Below, one piece after another: positions 16,170-24,412 of a stretch of 30,066 bases of DNA. The position numbers were made by a program, and so were the translations under genes. Location: the NCBI GenBank assembly GCA_028281205.1, contig JANQKJ010000113.1, positions 1-30,066 on the forward strand, written 5' to 3'. The notes beneath the pieces are model-generated. The model was not told where the DNA came from and made no database searches. It saw nothing but the letters and a program-made list of their open reading frames with translations. Within the stretch, counting starts at the first letter, position 1. Each line of letters opens with the position of its first letter. The stretch is from Gammaproteobacteria bacterium (GTDB lineage: Bacteria; Pseudomonadota; Gammaproteobacteria; UBA4575).

Positions 16170-17329
16170 TGCTAGTGCGTAAAGTATGTGTTGTCATTAC
16201 AGCTAGACCAAGCTATGCCAGGATTCGCTCCTTATTGCATGCTATCAATGAGCATAATGATTTAGAGTTACAGCTAGTCGTGGCTGCATCAGCACTACTC
16301 GACCGTTACGGTAGTGCAGACAGAGTTATTGAGGATGAGGGTTTTAATATAGACCGACGTGTATACATGATTGTAGAGGGCGAAAATTGTGTTACCTCGG
16401 CTAAGTCGACAGGCTTAGGTGTAACCGAGCTAGCGACAGTATTTGATAATTTAAAACCAGACTTCGTGGTAACAATCGCTGATCGGTTTGAAACCATGGC
16501 AACCGCCATTGCCGCCAGCTATATGCATATCCCATTAGTACACGTACAAGGCGGTGAAGTTACAGGATCAATTGATGAAAAAGTAAGGCACGCGATCACC
16601 AAACTTGCTGACATACACTGTGTATCTGGAGATCAAGCTGCCCAACGGGTAATTAAAATGGGTGAAAATCCACAACAAGTCTATGTCACTGGATGCCCAT
16701 CAATTGATCTTGCAATGCAGGCTTGTGAAACGCAACAACAAGACGTAAATATTCTTACACAGCAGTTGGGTGGTGTTGGGGCAAATGTGGATTTAAATGA
16801 GCCTTACATCATAGTTATGCAACATCCTGTTACTACAGAATATATGCAGGCACGTAATCATGTAGAAGAAACGCTCGCCGCCATCCATACATGCCAAATC
16901 CCAACTCTATGGTTCTGGCCCAATGTTGATGCTGGCTCTGATGGAACTTCTAAAGGCATACGTGCTTTTAGAGAGAATAACCCAAGTAACAATATTCATT
17001 TCGTCAAAAATCTGCCTCCCGAAAGCTTTATCCAGTTACTCAATCGCAGTCAATGTATAGTAGGTAATTCCAGCGTAGGTATTCGAGAAAGCGCTTTCAT
17101 TGGTACCCCATCTGTAAACATAGGCAGCCGACAAAATGGCCGTGACCGAGGAATTAATGTAATTGATGTTACCTATCATCGCGATGACATCAATACAGCG
17201 CTTAAAAATCAAATTAAACATGGTAAATACAAACCGGACACACTCTATGGAAATGGCCAAGCAGGAAATCTTATTGCTGAAGTAATCGCAAAAGCAAGCA
17301 CTAATACTGAAAAGACACTCCTATATTAA
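16169..17329 (+). CDS. neuC: UDP-GlcNAc 2-epimerase (hydrolysing) NeuC
   Basis: This 386-residue GT-B-fold epimerase/hydrolase would turn UDP-GlcNAc into ManNAc and UDP, supplying NeuB. The motifs are ITARPSYARI near the N-terminus, IADRFETMATAIAA, HVQGGEVTGSIDEKVRHAITKL and, in the C-terminal domain, GNSSVGIRE with the conserved Glu. The N-terminal TARPSYA differs from the GTRAEYG of the E. coli type and marks a recognisable subfamily. Coupling to neuB through the TAATG overlap supports a shared pathway. A role on a 2,4-diacetamido sugar (LegG-like) is possible but lacks the other enzymes. Confidence 0.87.
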   Translation: MLVRKVCVVITARPSYARIRSLLHAINEHNDLELQLVVAASALLDRYGSADRVIEDEGFNIDRRVYMIVEGENCVTSAKSTGLGVTELATVFDNLKPDFVVTIADRFETMATAIAASYMHIPLVHVQGGEVTGSIDEKVRHAITKLADIHCVSGDQAAQRVIKMGENPQQVYVTGCPSIDLAMQACETQQQDVNILTQQLGGVGANVDLNEPYIIVMQHPVTTEYMQARNHVEETLAAIHTCQIPTLWFWPNVDAGSDGTSKGIRAFRENNPSNNIHFVKNLPPESFIQLLNRSQCIVGNSSVGIRESAFIGTPSVNIGSRQNGRDRGINVIDVTYHRDDINTALKNQIKHGKYKPDTLYGNGQAGNLIAEVIAKASTNTEKTLLY

Positions 17330-17379
17330 CTTATATTTATGTACTGCGTTTCTACTAATTACATAACGCATTTAACACC

Positions 17380-18420
17380 ATGAGTTTTACTTCAAATATT
17401 TTATTTGGAGGACCAGATAAAGAAAAAAATCTCCTTCGAAATAAACTACTAAAGTATATTCAACAAACTCCCGCCAACGGGGAGATTCGCTGGATGTGTT
17501 ATTACTTCAATGAACCAATATTAGTTGATGCGCTTGTCAAGGCCTCCCAAAGAGGAGTTAATATTGAGCTAATACTTGACGGAAATCCTCGTAATCCAGA
17601 AATTAACCAGGCCAGTCTCACCGCCTTGAAAGATTATCCAGCAATTAAATTTACCACCATCAACACAAAACCTCTGTGGGAATATCTGGGCATAGATTGG
17701 CATGCACATATGCATAGCAAGTTATATTATTTTTCTCTCCCTTCACCTTGTGTATTTATAGGATCCTATAATCCAACTGCTGGTCTTCAACATATAAAGC
17801 AATCATTAATAGAAAGCATTGGCGACCATTCAGTAAGCCATAATGCACTTGTTAAAATAGAGGAAGAAAATGTAGTAGCGTGTTTATTACAGTATTTTAA
17901 TAATATGAAAACACCAAATTATCTGCATTGGGCTCGTTTTAAACCTGTAAATAACAACACGCAAAAATACAAGCAATGGGATATTAATTTCTTACCACGC
18001 TATAAATCACACCCAGTACATAGATTACTTCAACGCAAGGATAAAAACGCAAACATCAAATGTGCAATATCCCACCTAAAAGGCCCTGGTATAATGAGAC
18101 CACTTATTAAAGCAATTAACAGCGGGAAAAGTGTAGAAATAATCCTGGACTCAACAAAACGCAGAGTCAGTCACAATAAACTCGCCGATCTAGAAAGACA
18201 CAAGATAAGATGTCATCAAATTAAGACAGATAATCATACACTTATGCATAATAAATTTATTATCTATAAATCAGACATGGAACACTGCGTGCTATTTGGC
18301 AGCTTTAACTGGTCTAGACGATCCTGGTGGCTGAATCATGAAATTTTAGTTTGTAGCCGTAATGCAGATGTTATTACAGGTTTCGAACAGCGCTGGAACG
18401 AAATTATTAACACTATTTAA
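17380..18420 (+). CDS. phospholipase D-like protein with two incomplete HKD motifs
   Basis: This 346-residue protein has two PLD-type half-sites, H112-S-K114 followed by GSYN (128-131), and H290-N-K292 followed by GSFN (307-310). In both the Asp of HxKxxxxD is replaced (by Ser and Lys), but the His, Lys and GSxN residues are kept. There is no signal peptide, so it should be cytoplasmic. PLD-fold enzymes hydrolyse phosphodiesters or transfer phosphatidyl groups, as in cardiolipin synthase. Its place between neuC and the surface-carbohydrate genes, in a run that begins with ceramide synthesis, makes a lipid head-group transfer or lipid-glycan phosphodiester step plausible, but this is unproven. 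Confidence 0.75.
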   Translation: MSFTSNILFGGPDKEKNLLRNKLLKYIQQTPANGEIRWMCYYFNEPILVDALVKASQRGVNIELILDGNPRNPEINQASLTALKDYPAIKFTTINTKPLWEYLGIDWHAHMHSKLYYFSLPSPCVFIGSYNPTAGLQHIKQSLIESIGDHSVSHNALVKIEEENVVACLLQYFNNMKTPNYLHWARFKPVNNNTQKYKQWDINFLPRYKSHPVHRLLQRKDKNANIKCAISHLKGPGIMRPLIKAINSGKSVEIILDSTKRRVSHNKLADLERHKIRCHQIKTDNHTLMHNKFIIYKSDMEHCVLFGSFNWSRRSWWLNHEILVCSRNADVITGFEQRWNEIINTI

Positions 18421-18429
18421 TATTCACTC

Positions 18430-19800
18430 ATGCACACTCCATTACTAATTCCAATAGAGAATCAAGTAAGAGAGTTAGACCCTAAACTCTTGCTTGCAAC
18501 ATGCGCAGCCAAATCTGGTATTCGTAGTTATATTGGTTATCGCACAGAAATGGATATTATTATTTCGTCCTTACCATGTGGTATGTATTTAGCCAAGAGC
18601 TTTACTCAAAGAAGCGATAAAATGTTCCGCATCTTATCAAAATTAGGCCATACAATTTGTGCATGGGACGAAGAAGCATTAGTACACTATCCTCCCGATA
18701 TATATTTTAAAAGAAGATTATCTAAAGTCGCTTTATCCTACGTCTCACATGTATTTACCTGGGGACAAGATAATGAAGATCTATTAAAACAATATGAGTT
18801 ATTACCTGATTCGATAAAAATGTATAAAACTGGTAATCCTCGGTTAGACATGCTGCGTAAAGAATTTTCTTATTATTATGATGACGAAGTGAAAAATATA
18901 AAAACCCAACATGGTGACTTCGTATTAATAAATACTAACTTCGGAAACGTGAATGCACATCTCCCTATACATAACTTATTCATAAGCAAAGATGAACATG
19001 GCAATTACCAAGATATGGGCAGAGGCGCGACTGGCATGGGAAGAGAATTTTGTGAAGGTCGCGCCAAATTCAAACAAGCTATATTTGATAGCTTTAAACA
19101 ATTAATCCCTTTCTTGTCAAAGAATTTCAATAATACAAAATTTATTATTCGCCCTCATCCTGTCGAAAATAAAGAAATTTACTTTGAACTAGCAAAAAAA
19201 TTTAAAAATGTAGAAGTAGTACAGGAAGGCAATGTTATTCCTTGGATTCGGGCAGCAAAAATACTGATTCATAGCGGCTGCACTACAGGAATAGAAGCTT
19301 ATCTATCAAAAAAACCTTCAATCGCATATGTCCCAATTAAAGATACTCGTTACGGCTATGATGCCTTCATGCCAAACGAACTCAGCTATCAATGTGTTGA
19401 CTTTGATGCTATTAAGTTGACTCTAGATCAAGCGCTAAAAGAAAAACTACCCCCTCTTAATTCTGAGATAATTAAAAAGTATATTGAGTACGATATCAAT
19501 GAACTCTGTAGTGAAAAAATTGTAAATACACTGGCAAGTATAATTCCAGCGGAAACAAAACCAGCAACCAGTACGAACAAGCTTCATGGCACTCTGCTCG
19601 CAAACAAGCGTCGTTTTATCAAGAGGCTTAAAGGCATATCACCCAAGTCTAAATACCACGGCTCATTTCAGAAAGTACGATTCCCAACACTAAATGAAAA
19701 TATACTACAGGAAAAAATTAATAAATTCGCTCAAATTATAGGCAGCCCTTCGAATATTAAGATTAAGCAGGTTTCACCACATATTTTTCTTGTACAATAA
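18430..19800 (+). CDS. surface carbohydrate biosynthesis protein A, GT-B-like, candidate sialyltransferase
   Basis: This 456-residue protein resembles the 'surface carbohydrate biosynthesis protein' family often found in nonulosonic acid loci. Visible landmarks are ENQVRELDPKLLL (10-22), AWDEEALV (78-85), GNPRLD (135-140), IIRPHP (239-244) and HSGCTTGIEA (281-290), plus a conserved C-terminal RFPTLN segment. The acidic DEE and the later HP pair, placed as in GT-B sialyltransferases and Kdo transferases, suggest use of a CMP-activated sugar. A paralogue lies at 21315-22676. It begins 9 bp after the PLD-like gene and ends 5 bp before the methyltransferase gene. The family call is reasonable; glycosyl transfer from CMP-sialic acid is inferred. 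Confidence 0.68.
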   Translation: MHTPLLIPIENQVRELDPKLLLATCAAKSGIRSYIGYRTEMDIIISSLPCGMYLAKSFTQRSDKMFRILSKLGHTICAWDEEALVHYPPDIYFKRRLSKVALSYVSHVFTWGQDNEDLLKQYELLPDSIKMYKTGNPRLDMLRKEFSYYYDDEVKNIKTQHGDFVLINTNFGNVNAHLPIHNLFISKDEHGNYQDMGRGATGMGREFCEGRAKFKQAIFDSFKQLIPFLSKNFNNTKFIIRPHPVENKEIYFELAKKFKNVEVVQEGNVIPWIRAAKILIHSGCTTGIEAYLSKKPSIAYVPIKDTRYGYDAFMPNELSYQCVDFDAIKLTLDQALKEKLPPLNSEIIKKYIEYDINELCSEKIVNTLASIIPAETKPATSTNKLHGTLLANKRRFIKRLKGISPKSKYHGSFQKVRFPTLNENILQEKINKFAQIIGSPSNIKIKQVSPHIFLVQ

Positions 19801-19805
19801 GCACT

Positions 19806-20588
19806 ATGAGTTTTTCCGAAGAACAAATTGATAAGCACAGCCAAGTACTTGCAAATAAAGTATTTTTGACTGACCGCTTACCCCACTTTGAGCTACTTCT
19901 AAAAGAAGTTAAATCATTAGCAAATACGGAGCCACCAGGTTCAACTGTTGTGTCTTTAGAAAGAGGACTTTTGTATGGTGGCTATAGCCTTGTTGGTCCA
20001 TACTTCCATCAACAAAACTTTATCTCTGTTGACAGCAGCCCCGAGAGCGCTGACGAGCGAGGTGCATATAATAAAGATAAAGTACTCGATAAAGATTTTC
20101 TGCAAGTTCCGATTTCAACACGCGCTCCCATTGAAAATACTGGGCTAGATAGTGAAATTGCAGATCTAGTTCTAGTGCCTAATCTGGTTCATCATATCGC
20201 CAATCAAGAAGCGCTTTTTAGTGAGATGGCGCGCATCACTAAAGCAAATGGCAAGGTTTTTGTATTTGAACCTACCTTAAGGGAATTACATCAAATTCCT
20301 GATGACTACTTACGTTATACACCCTATGGAATGCACGAAATTATGCGCAAAGTAGGACTAGAACCTATTGATACCAAACTGGATGGCGGCCCTTTCAGTG
20401 CAATTGGTTATTGTTGGCTTCAAGCGTTAGAGTATCTACCTGAAAAACAACGCCAAGAAACTGCAGCTTGGTTTTATAATGAGCACTGGCCCAAGCTCAA
20501 ACAATGGGACACAGAATTCACCGAAAATTTGGTACGCAAACATACAAAGTTCCCGGTTGGTTTTTCTATTTTGGCCAAAAAAAGTTAA
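19806..20588 (+). CDS. class I SAM-dependent methyltransferase-like protein
   Basis: This 260-residue protein has the layout of a Methyltransf_11 domain: an acidic end of strand 2 (FISVDSS), a DLVLVPNLVHHI motif IV region, and a following EMARITKANGKVFVFEP motif that is typical. The glycine-rich SAM loop is poor (VVSLERGLLYGG near residue 48), so cofactor binding should be treated as likely rather than certain. It is flanked 5 bp upstream by surface-carbohydrate protein A and 16 bp downstream by neuA. O-methylation of a sialic acid or another sugar of the same glycan is the natural guess; the substrate is unknown. Confidence 0.7.
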   Translation: MSFSEEQIDKHSQVLANKVFLTDRLPHFELLLKEVKSLANTEPPGSTVVSLERGLLYGGYSLVGPYFHQQNFISVDSSPESADERGAYNKDKVLDKDFLQVPISTRAPIENTGLDSEIADLVLVPNLVHHIANQEALFSEMARITKANGKVFVFEPTLRELHQIPDDYLRYTPYGMHEIMRKVGLEPIDTKLDGGPFSAIGYCWLQALEYLPEKQRQETAAWFYNEHWPKLKQWDTEFTENLVRKHTKFPVGFSILAKKS

Positions 20589-20604
20589 TGACATAAACAC
20601 ACTT

Positions 20605-21309
20605 ATGTCATTACAAAATAAAAACATTCTTGCTGTAATACCTGCACGTGGCGGTAGTAAAGGTATTGTAAAGAAAAACTTACGCCAGATTAATGGTAAG
20701 TCTCTAGTTGAGCATGCAGCAACATGCGCTCAATCTCTAAAATGGATTGATACAATTATTTTATCAACTGACTGCGATGAAATACGCAGCCATGCACAAG
20801 CTCTAAATATAGATACACCGTTTATGCGACCATGTGAACTAGCATGTGATAGCACAAAATCCATCGACATGTGGAAACATGCCTGGCTAGAATCTGAAAA
20901 ATATTATAAAAAAAAATTCGATATATCTATTCTTCTCGAACCCACAAGTCCATTAAGAACTCCACAAGATATAAAAGACGCGATTGACTTACTTTTAAAA
21001 GAACAAGCATATACAGTTGCTACAGTCAGCAAAACTCCTGGTCATTACACACCACATAAAACATTAAAAGTATCCAACACTGGCTTTATAGAACCTTATC
21101 TCAAAGATGGAATCAAGTATTCTATCAGGCAAGAAATCCCCAACTACTATCATCGCAATGGCATATGTTATGCCACTACACGTGAGAGTCTGATTAAAAA
21201 AAACAACCTTATGCAAGAAAAATGCATTGCATTAATTATTGACAGACCAATTGTTAATATAGATGAAGAGATAGATCTAAAACTTGCAGAAGTATTAATG
21301 ACAGAATAG
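20605..21309 (+). CDS. neuA: CMP-N-acetylneuraminate cytidylyltransferase NeuA
   Basis: This 234-residue enzyme activates sialic acid with CTP to CMP-sialic acid. The N-terminus carries the signature AVIPARGGSKGIVKKN (10-25), followed by ILSTDCDEI, LLEPTSPLR, a YHRNGICYATTRE segment and IDEEIDLKLAE, all standard for acylneuraminate cytidylyltransferases. The open frame extends upstream to 20479, but ATG 20605 is chosen: the extra 42 codons lie inside the methyltransferase gene, have no family similarity, and the signature normally starts about ten residues from the Met. It ends 5 bp before surface-carbohydrate protein B. No hydrolase or acetyltransferase domain is fused. Confidence 0.9.
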   Translation: MSLQNKNILAVIPARGGSKGIVKKNLRQINGKSLVEHAATCAQSLKWIDTIILSTDCDEIRSHAQALNIDTPFMRPCELACDSTKSIDMWKHAWLESEKYYKKKFDISILLEPTSPLRTPQDIKDAIDLLLKEQAYTVATVSKTPGHYTPHKTLKVSNTGFIEPYLKDGIKYSIRQEIPNYYHRNGICYATTRESLIKKNNLMQEKCIALIIDRPIVNIDEEIDLKLAEVLMTE

Positions 21310-21314
21310 TAAAT

Positions 21315-22676
21315 ATGCACAGAGAATTTAATACTTTACTCATCCCAGTTGAAAGCCAGGTGCGCGAATTAGACGGCAAACTTCTCCTTGCATGCACAGC
21401 TGCCGAAAAAGGGTTCCAATGCATTATTGGGTCACGTGCACATATACACTTCTATTCATCAAAAGTTGATAATGCGATTTATCTTGCTAAAAGTATGCGT
21501 CGTTTTAGCAACCGAATGTTCAAAATATTAAATGGTCTGGGCCACCGTATAGTCGCGTGGGATGAGGAAGCATTAGTCAGACTACCTGATCAACAATATT
21601 ATGACCACCGCCTCTCTCCAGCCACATTCAAACACATAGACCACTTATTTAGTTGGGGACAAAGTGATGCTCAAGTATTCAAACAGTACCCACATTATCA
21701 AAATCAGCCGATACATGAAGTCGGCAATCCTAGAATTGACCTACTAAGACCTGAGTTAAAAGACTATTTTTCACCTGAGAGAAATGCATTACTCAAAGAA
21801 TATACTAATTATATTTTAATCAATACGAATTTTGGCCAAGTGAATCATTTTATTCCTAATGTTGGCACACAAGAGGCAAATCGTGACAAAAACTTTAACA
21901 CTAACACTAACGATACTTTTATTTCCAAGCGATATTCTCATAAGCAATCTTTATTTACTTACTTTAAAAAGTTAGTGCCTTATTTAGCCGAATCGTTTCC
22001 TAATATGCATTTTATTTTGAGACCACATCCCTCAGAAAGTATAGACTTTTGGCAGCAACAACTTAAACCATTAGAAAATGTTACTGTGTGTAATCAAGGC
22101 AATGTCATCCCATGGATTATGGGCGCTAAAGCATTAATTTCTAACGGCTGCACTACATCTATTGAAGCGACAATACTAGAAACGCCCACCTTAGGTTATT
22201 ACCCGATAACTAACGATATTATCGATGATAAATTACCAAAAAAACTATGCGATATTGCCAGTTCTAATGAATCTCTAGCTGAAAAACTAGCAGATATACT
22301 AAGCGATAAAACAAAAAAACAAGCTAACAATCAATCTGTACTTGACTCTCATATTAGTAGTTTGAATGGAGATTTTTCTTGCAATAAAATTATTAAAATA
22401 TTAAGCGAAAACTATACTAATACAAATTACCAGCATAAAAATCTATTTACAAAACTTCCCAGCAAAACTCATAATAACGTTAGAACACTCATAAAAATAC
22501 TTAAAAGCAGAAAAACTTCAAGTCGAAATAGCGTTGAATATCATAAACATCGCTTCCCTACAGTGGATACTGATTATTTGCACGAAAAAATTTTACGTCT
22601 CAATTCTTTAACAGGAAATTTCTCAAATATTAGAATCAATAAAATTGCTGATGATGTATTTATTATAAATAGATAA
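21315..22676 (+). CDS. surface carbohydrate biosynthesis protein B, paralogue of 18430-19800
   Basis: This 453-residue protein is colinear with surface-carbohydrate protein A: PVESQVRELDGKLLL (11-25), AWDEEALV (81-88), GNPRIDLL, ILRPHP, SNGCTTSIEA and a C-terminal RFPTVD segment occur in the same order and spacing. The middle and the tail differ clearly, so the two are old paralogues rather than a recent duplication. Two copies around neuA suggest two different linkages or acceptors, for example a first and a second sialic acid addition, but no activity can be read directly. The call as a GT-B-like transferase rests on the acidic DEE and HP landmarks. Confidence 0.68.
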   Translation: MHREFNTLLIPVESQVRELDGKLLLACTAAEKGFQCIIGSRAHIHFYSSKVDNAIYLAKSMRRFSNRMFKILNGLGHRIVAWDEEALVRLPDQQYYDHRLSPATFKHIDHLFSWGQSDAQVFKQYPHYQNQPIHEVGNPRIDLLRPELKDYFSPERNALLKEYTNYILINTNFGQVNHFIPNVGTQEANRDKNFNTNTNDTFISKRYSHKQSLFTYFKKLVPYLAESFPNMHFILRPHPSESIDFWQQQLKPLENVTVCNQGNVIPWIMGAKALISNGCTTSIEATILETPTLGYYPITNDIIDDKLPKKLCDIASSNESLAEKLADILSDKTKKQANNQSVLDSHISSLNGDFSCNKIIKILSENYTNTNYQHKNLFTKLPSKTHNNVRTLIKILKSRKTSSRNSVEYHKHRFPTVDTDYLHEKILRLNSLTGNFSNIRINKIADDVFIINR

Positions 22677-22705
22677 TTATCTACTAAATATTTGAACATA
22701 CACTC

Positions 22706-24382
22706 ATGAAAGAAGAAGCATTATCAGTTAACTATGCAGGTACATTCATTGGCGTAAACCAAAAATCTGCGCACGTTACTATTTATAATATTGATGAATT
22801 ATCGCCTGGATTTAATTTTTCTGAGCAACATATCATCAAATTAACACCAGACAAAAAAATAGAATGGGTAACCTCGAGAATATGCGATCATGCTAATGGA
22901 ACACTTGAGCCATGCGCTGAAAAAAACACCGCTCTATGTCCTCTTCATGGCTGGAAGTTAGACTTGGAGAAGTTACATTATACTAATGTAAACGTAAAAA
23001 AAGGCACTCTCAATTTCGATGTTTCTAATAACACCATTAATGTTGAAGAATATGATACATATTTACAATTACCAGACGATTTATATAAACAACAGAAAGA
23101 ACAAGAAATAGATATAAGATTCATTGCTCACGCCAGTCTATTATTTAAATGTGGTGACATCAACATCGTCACCGACCCGTGGTTAAAAGGCCCATGTTTC
23201 TTAAATGCATGGTGGCACAAGCCTGCTCCAAGTAATGATGCATTAAAGCAATTATTAAATGCAGATTTGCTTTATATTTCTCATAATCATCCAGACCATA
23301 TGCATGAAGAGTCTCTACTTTACTTATATGAACATAGACCAGATATACCCATTGTAATCCCAGATTTTAAAACCAAATCCACAGAGACCCCATTAAAGAA
23401 TATTGGTTTTAAAAATATAATACCTTTAGCTTTCAACCAAATATTTCAGGTTGGCAAACATAAAATATTTATCTCCATCCTTAAATCTGGTGATTTTAGA
23501 GACGATAGTGGTCTTTATATAAGTTACGGCAAGAAACAAGCTGTAATCACAGTTGATTCTTCAGCACTGAATCACTATCACTTACCAAAAAATATTGATT
23601 TCTTAGCAACCTCTTTTGCCGCAGGTGCTTCTGGACACCCTTGGACATTTGACCATTATAACCACGACAAAAAACTTGAAATCACTTCCAAGCGGCACAA
23701 ATCTGTCAAACTATCCATACTTAAATATATTCTGGCCTGTAAGCCAAGGTCATATATGCCATATGCAGGTTATTTCTCTGAAGATGCACCTCGCGATCAA
23801 TTTATTAAAAAGAATAATAAAAAAAATTCCCCTCATGATATTAAACAACTAATTGAGCCAGAACACCCTGAGATCGTATTTATCGATCCCACTATCACTG
23901 ACCACATTCGCATTGACTCATCAATTATTACGTCCAATACTAATATTGAGAGAGCAGATCACATTGCATCAGAAACGATAGATCAATATTTATCATATGA
24001 AAATTTTCCCGACATTGCTTTATTTTTCCAAAAATTGATGGAATATTTTGAACATTGCAAATATACGGATGAGCTGATTTTATATCTAATCCCTTGTGAT
24101 TGCGATTTCAGTCAACTTGACCATGGTTTAATCATTAATTTTTCAGGCTCCTGTAAACCTGAAAAACTGACTAGTGATGAAATCAATAAGCGCTATGAAA
24201 CAGATGCTATTACCCAAAGGCAATTATTAATTAAAGTGCGAGCAAAACTGCTATGGCAAGTTATTAATCACCAGAAATCATGGGAAGAATTGAGCATAGG
24301 CTTTCATTGTAGAATTCACCGCAAACCAGACGTATACAATTCAGATTTCTGGTATCATTTCTCTAATATTTATATCAAGTAA
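22706..24382 (+). CDS. cmah: CMP-N-acetylneuraminate hydroxylase (CMAH) homologue
   Basis: This 558-residue protein has an N-terminal Rieske [2Fe-2S] domain with intact ligands C60-x-H62 and C78-x2-H81, then a UlaG-type metallo-beta-lactamase fold with HNHPDH (193-198). This is the domain order of vertebrate CMAH, which converts CMP-Neu5Ac to CMP-Neu5Gc. Recalled mouse/human segments match along the length: HxWKLD after the Rieske site, THA/AHA followed by DPWL.GP....WW, ADL.YISH.H.DH, AGASG.P.TF, Y.P.AGYF, and a C-terminal IGF..R..R.PD.Y...FW. It sits 29 bp after surface protein B in a neuB-neuC-neuA run, so the expected substrate is made next door. No cytochrome b5 or ferredoxin partner is present. 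It might instead oxidise another CMP-nonulosonate. Confidence 0.78.
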   Translation: MKEEALSVNYAGTFIGVNQKSAHVTIYNIDELSPGFNFSEQHIIKLTPDKKIEWVTSRICDHANGTLEPCAEKNTALCPLHGWKLDLEKLHYTNVNVKKGTLNFDVSNNTINVEEYDTYLQLPDDLYKQQKEQEIDIRFIAHASLLFKCGDINIVTDPWLKGPCFLNAWWHKPAPSNDALKQLLNADLLYISHNHPDHMHEESLLYLYEHRPDIPIVIPDFKTKSTETPLKNIGFKNIIPLAFNQIFQVGKHKIFISILKSGDFRDDSGLYISYGKKQAVITVDSSALNHYHLPKNIDFLATSFAAGASGHPWTFDHYNHDKKLEITSKRHKSVKLSILKYILACKPRSYMPYAGYFSEDAPRDQFIKKNNKKNSPHDIKQLIEPEHPEIVFIDPTITDHIRIDSSIITSNTNIERADHIASETIDQYLSYENFPDIALFFQKLMEYFEHCKYTDELILYLIPCDCDFSQLDHGLIINFSGSCKPEKLTSDEINKRYETDAITQRQLLIKVRAKLLWQVINHQKSWEELSIGFHCRIHRKPDVYNSDFWYHFSNIYIK

Positions 24383-24412
24383 GTATCACTCTAATTTAAC
24401 CAGCCCACTACA

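Noticed and set aside
20479..20604. Upstream extension of the neuA frame by 42 codons
   Set aside because: It lies inside the methyltransferase gene and has no family similarity; the NeuA signature fits a start at 20605.
15123..21309. Legionaminic or pseudaminic acid pathway
   Set aside because: The required dehydratase, aminotransferase and acetyltransferase genes are absent; NeuC, NeuB and NeuA alone fit Neu5Ac.
22706..24382. Beta-lactamase or UlaG lactonase
   Set aside because: The N-terminal Rieske domain and full-length CMAH-like segments are not explained by those families.
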